From positions 310,001-374,000 of the forward strand of contig CANNGA010000001.1 of NCBI GenBank assembly GCA_947504035.1: a stretch of DNA of 64,000 bases, given 5' to 3'. Source of the stretch: an uncultured Flavobacteriaceae bacterium (lineage in GTDB: Bacteria; Bacteroidota; Bacteroidia; Flavobacteriales; Flavobacteriaceae). Both the position numbers and the translations under genes were made by a program. The notes under the pieces are model-generated. The model was given only the letters and a program-made list of their open reading frames with translations. It had not been told where the DNA came from and made no database searches. This document shows positions 37,111 to 44,786 of this stretch, in pieces (the stretch's first letter is position 1; each line of letters starts with the position of its first letter).

Positions 37111-37413
37111 AAGTATCATTTTAGTAAAGGTAATAGAATTTAATAAAAAAAGCCACACTAAAATAGTATGGCAAATTTCATGGATATTAATTAATAGATA
37201 CCTTCTTGACGTGTATATATTTTTCACCAAAAGTACTGCTACTCTATAATACCAACAAGGGTTTTTTAGGCTTTTAGATAATGAGGGGAATTACTCGTTT
37301 AAAGTAACGTATTGCTAAGTATGTGAGCGTTTTGTCGAACTTTAAGACCTTTCACATTAGGTGTATTTATGGTATTAAAGCTAGAGGAATGGTTTTGTAC
37401 AGCTTAAAAGCAA
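37111..37413. other. Gene-free stretch upstream of the small barrel gene
   Basis: About 300 bp with no ORF of coding character. It holds the leader/promoter of the leftward gene at 36595 and an imperfect hairpin (GCCACACTA / TAGTATGGC near 37150-37173). Nothing else recognised. Confidence 0.4.
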
Positions 37414-37446
37414 ACAAGGCGTTACATGTTGTGTAACGCCTTGTTG
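37414..37446 (-). terminator. Terminator of the OmpA/PD40 gene
   Basis: Perfect hairpin AACAAGGCGTTACA, TGTTG loop region, TGTAACGCCTTGTT, 57 nt past the stop of the gene at 37503. The T tract is weak. Confidence 0.65.
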
Positions 37447-37502
37447 GTGTGATGTATTGTAAGTGTAAATTGTTTTAGAATTTACAATGAATGTCGAGGT
37501 TC

Positions 37503-39092
37503 CTATTTTTTTAGAATGAATTCCACACGTCTGTTCGCTTCAAGTTGTTGCGGAGAACATGTTGTTTTACAGTCTGCTTTAGGCTGCGTTTCTCCAAATC
37601 CTTTTGGTTCTAAACGGTCTTTATTAATCCCTTTGTTTACGAAGTACTCTACAGTAGATGCAGCACGTTTTAAAGATAAGCCTAAGTTGTACCTATCGCT
37701 ACCTACGTTATCTGTGTGTGCGTTAATAAATAGAGATTTATCAGGGAAATCATTTAAAATTTCAATCACTTTGTCTAAAGCGGAATAAGATTCTGCTTTG
37801 ATAGTCCATTTTGCGGAATCAAAATAAATATGGTCTATTTCTAAAACAATAGGGTCTATCTTTTCTATAGCAGATTTAAGCTCTAAGTCTTTAGAGTACT
37901 TTGTGTTAAATCCTTTAGTTGCGGTAAAATCAAAGGTGTTGTCAATAAACCCTTCTTTTTTAGCTGTAATGGTGTATGTTTCGAAAGGCTCAACATCAAA
38001 TTTAAAAGCACCATTTTTATCTGTGACTTGTTTTGAGACTTCTAGACCGTTTTCATCATAAATAATAACGGTTGTATTTGGAATGTCTATTTTAGTTTCT
38101 AGATCTATAACATTACCTTCTATAACTTGCTCAACAGGATCGTTGGTCGCAATATACATATCGTAACCGCCTTTACCGTTAGGTTTGTCTGAAGAGAGGT
38201 ACCCTTTGTTTTTTGCAGCTAGGAAGTAAGCGACTTCGTTATATTGTGAATTAATCGTATTTCCCATATTTCTAGGTGTTTTGTACCCTTTGTTTAATAT
38301 GCGACTCACATAAACATCGTAGCCCCCTATGCCATTGTGACCTTTAGAGGAGAAGTATAAGTTTTTACCTGTTTTATCTAAGGAAGGATACTTTTCATTT
38401 GAAGCTGTGTTGATGGTAGGACCTAAATTTTTAGGTGTACCTAAAGACCCATCAGCGTTGATGTCTGCAACATAAAGATCAAAACCTCCGTAAGAGTCGC
38501 TTCTGTTTGACGCAAAGTATAATTTCTTACCTTCAGGACCTACGTAAGGATCTTCGATAGAAACACCATCTTCATTAAAAGCAATCAATTCGTGATTGAT
38601 CCAGTTTCCATGAGATTCAGGTTCTAAATCGGCTTTATACAGTTTATATTCCAAAGAATTTTTTCTACTACTTCTTGTGTAATACACGGTGTTTTGGTCT
38701 GAAGAAAACCATAACTGATCTTCGCTTCCAGCGGTATTCAAGATTCTAGAAAATAGAATAGGAGAACTTAAGCTCCCATTACCACCTACATCTAAACAAT
38801 ATAATTCTTTGTAGGCTTCATTGGTGTTGGCATCAATCTTAGCTAAACCACCAAGTTTTTTAGAAGACACCATAATGAGTTTATTTTTAAAGAATCCAGA
38901 TCCAAATTCAGAATATTTTGAATTTACACCTGCATCTAGTAAGTCAAAATTAAAACCATTGTTTCCAATCTCATCAAAATTAGAAGTAGTGCTTGTAGGT
39001 AATTCTGAATTATCTGCGCTAAAGTCGTAAGCAGTTTGACCTGTAAAGGTGTTGGTAATTAGTAAGGCTAGTACTAAATTTAATATTTTCAT
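37503..39092 (-). CDS. OmpA-family protein with PD40 propeller and carboxypeptidase-like domain (PorE-like architecture)
   Basis: 529 residues. A signal peptide (NTFTGQ) is followed by PD40/WD40-like beta-propeller repeats (KKLYFASNRSDSYGGFDLYV, KNLYFSSKGHNGIGGYDVYV, NKGYLSSDKPNGKGGYDMYI). Then comes a carboxypeptidase-regulatory-like domain (VIDLETKIDIPNTTVIIYDE) and a C-terminal OmpA peptidoglycan-binding domain (INAHTDNVGSDRYNLGLSLK, RLEPKGFGETQPKADC). The order propeller-CRD-OmpA is that of the type IX secretion anchor PorE, but the N-terminal TPR domain and lipobox of PorE are missing. It may be a paralogue used to anchor other envelope proteins. No PorP/SprF-like partner is adjacent. 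Confidence 0.85.
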   Translation of the reverse strand: MKILNLVLALLITNTFTGQTAYDFSADNSELPTSTTSNFDEIGNNGFNFDLLDAGVNSKYSEFGSGFFKNKLIMVSSKKLGGLAKIDANTNEAYKELYCLDVGGNGSLSSPILFSRILNTAGSEDQLWFSSDQNTVYYTRSSRKNSLEYKLYKADLEPESHGNWINHELIAFNEDGVSIEDPYVGPEGKKLYFASNRSDSYGGFDLYVADINADGSLGTPKNLGPTINTASNEKYPSLDKTGKNLYFSSKGHNGIGGYDVYVSRILNKGYKTPRNMGNTINSQYNEVAYFLAAKNKGYLSSDKPNGKGGYDMYIATNDPVEQVIEGNVIDLETKIDIPNTTVIIYDENGLEVSKQVTDKNGAFKFDVEPFETYTITAKKEGFIDNTFDFTATKGFNTKYSKDLELKSAIEKIDPIVLEIDHIYFDSAKWTIKAESYSALDKVIEILNDFPDKSLFINAHTDNVGSDRYNLGLSLKRAASTVEYFVNKGINKDRLEPKGFGETQPKADCKTTCSPQQLEANRRVEFILKK

Positions 39093-39223
39093 GATATATT
39101 TTGGTTAGAGGGATTCCCAGCTAATAAAAATATCGTTAGCATTGTGGGCCTACAAAAATATCGGACAAAAGGTAAGTAAAATCGATAAGTAACATGATGT
39201 TTTTTGTCGAATTGTAGCTTAGC

Positions 39224-40738
39224 TTAGGTGTTGAGCTTCAGGAGTTCATCTAGGTATTGGCGTGTATTCGATAAACGTGGTACTTTGTGCTGACCGCCAA
39301 GTTTATCGTTTTGTTTTAACCAGTCATGAAATAGGTGTTGGCGTGCAATTTTAATCTGTGGTTTGTTTAAGGTAATGTTATTATAACGTTTGGCTTCGTA
39401 GTCAGAATTTAATGATTTTAGCGCATTGTCAAACAATTCTTTAAAATAATCGATGTCTTTAGGCGGAGTTTTGAATTCAATAAGCCATTCATGGGCCCCT
39501 TTTTCTTTACCTTTCATAAAGATAGGAGCCGCTGTAAAGTCTACAATTTCTGCCTGTGTACGTCTGCATACTTTTTTTAACGCTGTCTCCGCATTTTCTA
39601 TGATAAGTTCTTCTCCAAACACATTAATATGGTGTTTGGTACGTCCAGAAATTTTAATGCGATAAGGGTCTAGTGATGTAAAACGTATGGTATCCCCAAT
39701 TTTATAACGCCAAAGGCCAGCGTTGGTCGTAATGATAATAGCGTAGTTTTTGTGAAGGACAACATCGCTAAGCGGAATGGCTTTTTCATCTGCCGTGGCA
39801 TAGAGATCCATAGGGATAAATTCGTAAAAAATACCATAGTCTAGCATTAGTAATAATTCTGAAGAATTGTTACGATCCTGTATGGCAAAGAAACCTTCAG
39901 AAGCATTGTATATTTCATAATATTTAAAATCGCTGCTAGGGAGTATGTTTTGGTATTGGTCTTTATAAGGTCCAAAACTAACGCCACCATGAAAGTAAAC
40001 TTCTAAGTTAGGCCAGACATCGTTAATATGCGCATGATTGGTCGTTTCGAGTACATTATTAAGTAAGACCAACATCCATGAAGGGACGCCAGCGAGGCTG
40101 GTTACGTTTTCTGTAATAGTTTCGTTAACAATAGCTTGCATTTTGTGCTCCCAGTCACTCATTAAAGACACTTTACTGCTAGGGGTACTGCTTAGTTCTG
40201 CCCAAAACGGCATATTATCAATAAGAATAGCAGAGAGGTCTCCAAAGGCCGTTTTCTTTTCTTTATAAAGCTCTTTACTGCCTCCTAAACGCAAACTTTT
40301 ACCTGTGAAAAGTTGAGAATTTTCATTGTTGTTAAGATACATGCACAGTAAGTCTTTACTAGCCGCATAATGGCAGTCTTCTAGAGACTCTTGGCTCACA
40401 GGAATGAATTTACTTTTAGAGCGTGTCGTACCACTAGATTTTGCAAACCATTTTATAGGAGTAGGCCAAAATAGATTGTGTTCGCCTTTACGAGAGCGCT
40501 CTATAGTGTCTTGAATTTCTGCATAATTTCTTATGGGAACACGTTCCGCAAACGTTGCATAATCTTTTATCGTAGCGAAATCATATGCCTTGCCAATCTC
40601 TGTATGTTTTGCAACATTTATTAAGTTGAGTAAGAGTTCCTCTTGTACTTCATTAGGGTATTTTAAGAATAATTCTATTTGATGAAATCGTTTTTTAAGA
40701 AACCACGACGCAATGGAGTTAACTAAGGGAATTGGCAT
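39224..40738 (-). CDS. GH3 auxin-responsive-promoter family acyl-adenylate amido synthetase-like protein
   Basis: 504 residues. Fits the GH3 family of the ANL superfamily: IKWFAKSSGTTRSKSKFIPV is the nucleotide-binding Ser/Thr-rich loop, EIYNASEGFFAIQD the acid-activation motif, and GLWRYKIGDTIRFTSLDPYR the hinge. In plants GH3 enzymes couple amino acids to acyl acids; the bacterial substrate is unknown. The gene starts 44 nt from the divergent DUF2797 gene and has no biosynthetic neighbours. Confidence 0.85.
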   Translation of the reverse strand: MPIPLVNSIASWFLKKRFHQIELFLKYPNEVQEELLLNLINVAKHTEIGKAYDFATIKDYATFAERVPIRNYAEIQDTIERSRKGEHNLFWPTPIKWFAKSSGTTRSKSKFIPVSQESLEDCHYAASKDLLCMYLNNNENSQLFTGKSLRLGGSKELYKEKKTAFGDLSAILIDNMPFWAELSSTPSSKVSLMSDWEHKMQAIVNETITENVTSLAGVPSWMLVLLNNVLETTNHAHINDVWPNLEVYFHGGVSFGPYKDQYQNILPSSDFKYYEIYNASEGFFAIQDRNNSSELLLMLDYGIFYEFIPMDLYATADEKAIPLSDVVLHKNYAIIITTNAGLWRYKIGDTIRFTSLDPYRIKISGRTKHHINVFGEELIIENAETALKKVCRRTQAEIVDFTAAPIFMKGKEKGAHEWLIEFKTPPKDIDYFKELFDNALKSLNSDYEAKRYNNITLNKPQIKIARQHLFHDWLKQNDKLGGQHKVPRLSNTRQYLDELLKLNT

Positions 40739-40782
40739 ATTTGTGCTATCTTTATTTTTTTAAAAATAATACTTTTTTTTAT

Positions 40783-41577
40783 ATGACCTATCAAGGTGTT
40801 TTAACAAAAATGCAGACGGAATTAACAAGTCCGATTCAATATTATTTAGTGTTTGAAAATGATTTTATAAATATAAATCAATTACTGAATAAGCAGATAA
40901 AAATAGAATTTATTAAATACCAATGTTTGAATTGTGGCGCAGATAGGCCCATTTACAGACAGGGTTTTGATAAGAAGTGCTTTTTTGAAATTCCGCAGGC
41001 AGCAGATTGGATTATGAAGCCAGAGTTGAGTAAGGCACACCTGGATGAAGAAGATCGGGATTTAGAGTACGAGAAGAAGGTACAATTACAGCCGCATATC
41101 GTATACCTTGCTAATTCGGGAAAGGTAAAAGTTGGTGTGACTAGAAAAACGCAGGTGCCCACACGTTGGATAGATCAAGGCGCACATGAAGCTTTAGAAA
41201 TAGCAGAGTTGCCTAACCGTTATTTGGCAGGGCTTACAGAAGTTGCATTGAAGGCGCATGTAAGCGATAAAACGAATTGGCGCACCATGTTAAAAAACGA
41301 TAGAACAGATGAGCGTTTAACGGCATGGCGAGAGCAATTAAAAACCTATGTTCCAGATGAGGCAAAATCTTATATTATTGAAACAAACTCTGAAACTGTT
41401 TTAGAATTTCCAGTGCTTAAATATCCTGAAAAACCAAAAAGCTTGAACCTTATTAAAGCACAAGATTTTAAGGGGAAATTGGTAGGTGTTAAAGGGCAAT
41501 ACTTAATTTTCGAAGATGATACTGTCTTTAATGTTCGTGCTAATGAAGGGTTGGTGGTACAATTAACTGTATTATAA
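40783..41577 (+). CDS. DUF2797 protein with Cys pair
   Basis: 264 residues from the ATG at 40783 (MTYQGVLTKM); the frame is open further left but overlaps the divergent gene. A zinc-ribbon-like YQCLNCGADRPIYRQGFDKK with a later Cys (KKCFF) lies near residues 45-70, and HIVYLANSGKVKVGVTRKTQ then RWIDQGAHEALEIAELPN are typical of DUF2797. The second half has a GIY-YIG-like look (VYLANSGKVKVGVT). Function unknown. Confidence 0.8.
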   Translation: MTYQGVLTKMQTELTSPIQYYLVFENDFININQLLNKQIKIEFIKYQCLNCGADRPIYRQGFDKKCFFEIPQAADWIMKPELSKAHLDEEDRDLEYEKKVQLQPHIVYLANSGKVKVGVTRKTQVPTRWIDQGAHEALEIAELPNRYLAGLTEVALKAHVSDKTNWRTMLKNDRTDERLTAWREQLKTYVPDEAKSYIIETNSETVLEFPVLKYPEKPKSLNLIKAQDFKGKLVGVKGQYLIFEDDTVFNVRANEGLVVQLTVL

Positions 41578-41614
41578 AACGCATGGCTTAAGCCTTGAGA
41601 TGCCATGGTGTGTA

Positions 41615-41667
41615 AACAAAAAAGCCGAGGATCTTGGTATAACCCAAAATCCTCGGCTTTTTTGTTT
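41615..41667. terminator. Bidirectional terminator between convergent genes
   Basis: Perfect arms AACAAAAAAGCCGAGGAT and ATCCTCGGCTTTTTTGTT around a 17-nt loop, between the stops at 41577 (+) and 41694 (-). Confidence 0.88.
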
Positions 41668-41693
41668 ATAATATGTTTTTATAGATTCAAAAT

Positions 41694-43430
41694 TTAATCA
41701 AATCTAGTAGTGCTAAGTGTGTTGCTTGGAATTAGCTCGATAAGTTTTACACTATGAGGTGCTAAATCTACTTCTAATTCCAATTTACCATTAGTTCTTT
41801 CTATAATTTCATCAGAAATGGTCTGTGGCAACTCCGCTAAGGTTTCATACTTGGATCTATTAGCAGTAAATACATCTTCCCAAGCGGCATCGAAACGATC
41901 TGACGTTCTGTTTCCATAAATTCTACCGTTAGTATTTTCGGTAACACCAGCAGCTCTAAGATCATCATATAATTCATGTAGAAATATACCATTGTTGGCG
42001 TCTATAGTCCATTCGTTCATAGTCCAAGTTCTAAAATTAGCAACATCACCACCTTCTATTTGAGGATATAATGTTCTGCTGCCAGTACTTGTTCTACTTG
42101 CATTATGGTTGTATATCAAGATGTATAGTTTGCCGTCTTTACTTACAGGAATGGCGCCAGCAAAACTAGATATGTTATCGACAGATTGTGGATCTGTAGC
42201 TTGTAATCTAGTACCATCTTCTAATTTTAAAAACATTTCGGTAACATTTCGTCTTCCTGCAGGTAAATTGCCCGTAGATTCGATTTCTTGTCCCCAGTCA
42301 TAAATTTCAGAAATTCTATTATCAAACGCCATGTCTACTATTGCAGCATACCAACTTGCACCTAGTTCGGTACCATCGTTTAAACTTTGACCTACAGTTC
42401 CATTTTCATCAGCTACAATACCAAATTCTTGAATGTCGAAAGGGATATTAGCAAACTGTGGATAGCTGTTTAAGCTATTTCTATAGGGAGCGACAATACT
42501 TGCAAATTTTATATTATTGTTTCTAATACGCTCGTAGTACGATAAAGAGAAAAAGTCCATTTGCGTTCCTGTTCCTCCTGTCGCAAAGTTAGTTCCTGTA
42601 GCACAATGATCAATCAGTTCTGTTGTAAACGCGGCAGCATTACCTTCAGTTAATAAGTTGCCAGGGCCTACGATAGCATTAGGGATGACCTTTAATACTT
42701 CATCTACTGTAATATCGTAGTGCATAAAGAATTGTTCTGGAGTACCTCTCCAATGCCCAGGATTAAAATTGGGTTCTGTAGTAATTCTAAAACGCCAAGT
42801 TTCGACTTCACTTAAACCATAATTATCTACAAGTGTTTGTAAAAACGCATTAATGTATTGGCGCCATAAATTATAATCCTCTGGAGGACGAGAATTACCA
42901 AATCGGTCTACTATTAGGGGTTGAGCACTTAAATCCCAAGGTACGTTGTCTAAAACAATTCTTGGTTTAAAACCTGTAAGCATAAAATTGTCTAAACTAC
43001 GTGTCAATTGTGTAAAGTCAGTAATGATATTTCCTTCATTATCGACACCCTTATAGAAGTTATTCGTTACAAAATCTGCTTCACCTCTAAGCTGTCTACC
43101 ACCTAACAATCTAACGATATTGTAGCTTTTAACGTAAGAGTCTAAGCTGGCGATATTGTTTCTAAAGTTAACACTGTTAAATCGTGTTTGGTTAATCATT
43201 GGTCGCGTAGACCAAAAGTTGTAAAATGATCCTACAGTAACACCTGCGTTTATAGATATCGTATTTTCTGGTGTCGCAATGGCTGTTTCAGAAATCAGGT
43301 CGTTCGAGTTCGTTTGTTCGCTTTCTAAATCTTGTAAGACTTCTTCCTCTATTCGGTCGTTTTCACTACAGGAATATAAACCTAAGGACAGCGCTACTGC
43401 TAAAAATAAATGTGTTGTGAATTTCTTCAT
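41694..43430 (-). CDS. GH39-like glycoside hydrolase, surface lipoprotein
   Basis: 578 residues. Lipobox LYSC is followed by SENDRIEEE, acidic residues like the surface-export signal. The catalytic domain (about 60-560) shares ordered segments with the gene at 1-748: VRLLGGRQLRG, IVLDNVPWDLS, RITTEPNFNPGHWRGTPEQF (acid/base Glu in TEPN, like NEP of GH39) and LKVIPNAIVGPGN. The nucleophile candidate is the Glu of DIQEFGIVADE. A C-terminal beta domain follows (NRTSDRFDAAW, LAPHSVKLIEL). It probably acts on a marine polysaccharide or its oligomers at the cell surface. It is a single-gene unit with a structured leader. Confidence 0.75.
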   Translation of the reverse strand: MKKFTTHLFLAVALSLGLYSCSENDRIEEEVLQDLESEQTNSNDLISETAIATPENTISINAGVTVGSFYNFWSTRPMINQTRFNSVNFRNNIASLDSYVKSYNIVRLLGGRQLRGEADFVTNNFYKGVDNEGNIITDFTQLTRSLDNFMLTGFKPRIVLDNVPWDLSAQPLIVDRFGNSRPPEDYNLWRQYINAFLQTLVDNYGLSEVETWRFRITTEPNFNPGHWRGTPEQFFMHYDITVDEVLKVIPNAIVGPGNLLTEGNAAAFTTELIDHCATGTNFATGGTGTQMDFFSLSYYERIRNNNIKFASIVAPYRNSLNSYPQFANIPFDIQEFGIVADENGTVGQSLNDGTELGASWYAAIVDMAFDNRISEIYDWGQEIESTGNLPAGRRNVTEMFLKLEDGTRLQATDPQSVDNISSFAGAIPVSKDGKLYILIYNHNASRTSTGSRTLYPQIEGGDVANFRTWTMNEWTIDANNGIFLHELYDDLRAAGVTENTNGRIYGNRTSDRFDAAWEDVFTANRSKYETLAELPQTISDEIIERTNGKLELEVDLAPHSVKLIELIPSNTLSTTRFD

Positions 43431-43450
43431 GATCTTTGATTTGGGGTTAT

Positions 43451-43513
43451 AATATGATAAGGCTTAACAGTGTTATTAATATCAAACTGTCTTATCATAT
43501 TTTTGCAAAGATA
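43451..43513 (-). promoter_or_regulatory. -7 element and structured leader/operator of the GH39-like lipoprotein gene
   Basis: A perfect -7 TATCTTTG (minus strand) lies at 43506-43513. Directly inside it is an 11-bp perfect inverted repeat, AATATGATAAG (43451-43461) and CTTATCATATT (43491-43501), with a second inner pair ACAGT (43467-43471) and ACTGT (43486-43490). It could be an operator overlapping the transcription start or a leader hairpin. Confidence 0.5.
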
Positions 43514-43541
43514 TCAAAAAAGGGATTCGATCGTTGTTTTT

Positions 43542-44165
43542 TTAAGCAAAATACAATTGTAATGCCTGTATACAACCAATGCCCATAAGTAGTACACCAG
43601 TAACTTTATTAATTACAGACGTGATATTTTTTACTTTATGCTTTATAATGATACTCATCTTGCTGTAGGCATATAAGGTGATAAGTTTGCCAATATATAC
43701 CCCGAAAAAGAATAAAAACAATACTGAAAATGAGGATTGTAAAGAAAGCATAATATTGTTGTTGTGTAACACACCAAAAGCGATAACCCAATAGATAAGT
43801 ACTGGAGGATTGATAATACCAAGAAGAAAACCAGTAGCGTATTTTGACTGGGTAAGTGCCGTAGTTCTTGACTTTTTTTCTGAATGTTTTTTGAAAACTA
43901 AATACCCGCCAACACTAAATAGAATGCCTGCAATAGCCATCTGTATCCATAAGTTGGTATTAAAAAAATCTTTAATGCTTTGATTACAGTTTAAGGCATA
44001 ATAAGAAAGCAATACTTCTGCAATTCCTGCACTGGCTGCAATTTTAAAAGATTGCTTAGCGTTTTCTTTTAACGTTGTATTTATCACAGCAATATTTGAT
44101 GCGCCAAGCGGCAAAGCACTTAGTATAGCAGCACACAATCCAATAAGTAAATAGATTCCAATCAT
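43542..44165 (-). CDS. LysE/RhtB-family exporter
   Basis: 207 residues, six hydrophobic segments. The N-terminal GLCAAILSALPLGASNIAVI resembles the conserved LysE start (xxPGPxxxxV) with PLGASN in place of PGP, and LLGIINPPVLIYWVIAFGVL is the second half-repeat. The family exports amino acids or similar small molecules. It is a lone gene; the substrate is unknown. Confidence 0.8.
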   Translation of the reverse strand: MIGIYLLIGLCAAILSALPLGASNIAVINTTLKENAKQSFKIAASAGIAEVLLSYYALNCNQSIKDFFNTNLWIQMAIAGILFSVGGYLVFKKHSEKKSRTTALTQSKYATGFLLGIINPPVLIYWVIAFGVLHNNNIMLSLQSSFSVLFLFFFGVYIGKLITLYAYSKMSIIIKHKVKNITSVINKVTGVLLMGIGCIQALQLYFA

Positions 44166-44293
44166 GACCTATTTGTAGAAAAATAGATTTAAAGCTTACA
44201 TGATTTTAAAAAAAAATAGGTGTTTTTTTAGACGCTTTTTGAAATAGGCTCAGGGGTGTTCTGTGAAGCATTGTAGTCTCAAATGCATAGAAA

Positions 44294-44332
44294 TAAAAAA
44301 TCCATTTACAAGTTCAGTAAATGGATTTTTTA
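44294..44332. terminator. Terminator of rpsU
   Basis: Hairpin AAAAAATCCATTTAC, AAGTTCA loop, GTAAATGGATTTTTTA, 19 nt past the rpsU stop codon. Confidence 0.85.
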
Positions 44333-44350
44333 TCTTGGAGTGAAAAAGAT

Positions 44351-44545
44351 TTATATATCTTCTTGGTCTCTTAAGTTTTGAATGTAAGCTGCTTTTTGAA
44401 CTTCGCGACGTCTTCTTACAGATGGCTTTGTGAAAAACTGACCTTCTCTTAAGTTTTGCATCACTTTAATATTTCTGTGCTTACGCTTGTAACGTTTTAA
44501 GGCGCGTTCTATGTTTTCGCCATCTTTTACAATAATTTTTAACAT
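44351..44545 (-). CDS. rpsU: 30S ribosomal protein bS21
   Basis: 64 residues, normal length. The bS21 pattern is clear: MLKIIVKDGENIERALKRYK, then FFTKPSVRRRREVQKAAYIQ. It binds near the 3' end of 16S rRNA in the small subunit. It is a single gene with its own promoter (leader about 115 nt) and terminator. I see no Shine-Dalgarno sequence in the 25 nt before the ATG. Confidence 0.96.
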   Translation of the reverse strand: MLKIIVKDGENIERALKRYKRKHRNIKVMQNLREGQFFTKPSVRRRREVQKAAYIQNLRDQEDI

Positions 44546-44667
44546 ATCTTGATTGTATAAATAGTTCTTTTGTTTTAGGGCTATCCTAAATCCGTTTTAA
44601 CACGTGTTTAGGAATAATTAAAAGCAATAGTGCTTCTTAATCTTAAAAATCGCGCCAAATTTTGCTG

Positions 44668-44700
44668 CAAAAGTAATGCAATTATCCGAAACAATAGCAA
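44668..44700 (-). promoter_or_regulatory. Promoter of rpsU
   Basis: Minus strand TTG (44698-44700), a 22-nt spacer and TACTTTTG (44668-44675), an exact consensus. The start codon is about 120 nt downstream, leaving a long leader. Confidence 0.5.
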
Positions 44701-44786
44701 AAAAGAACTTGAAAATCATAGGCCTTCAAGAATTTTTTGGAAAACTCCCTTCTCATTAAAGATTATAGCCTAGTAAAGTAATAGTG

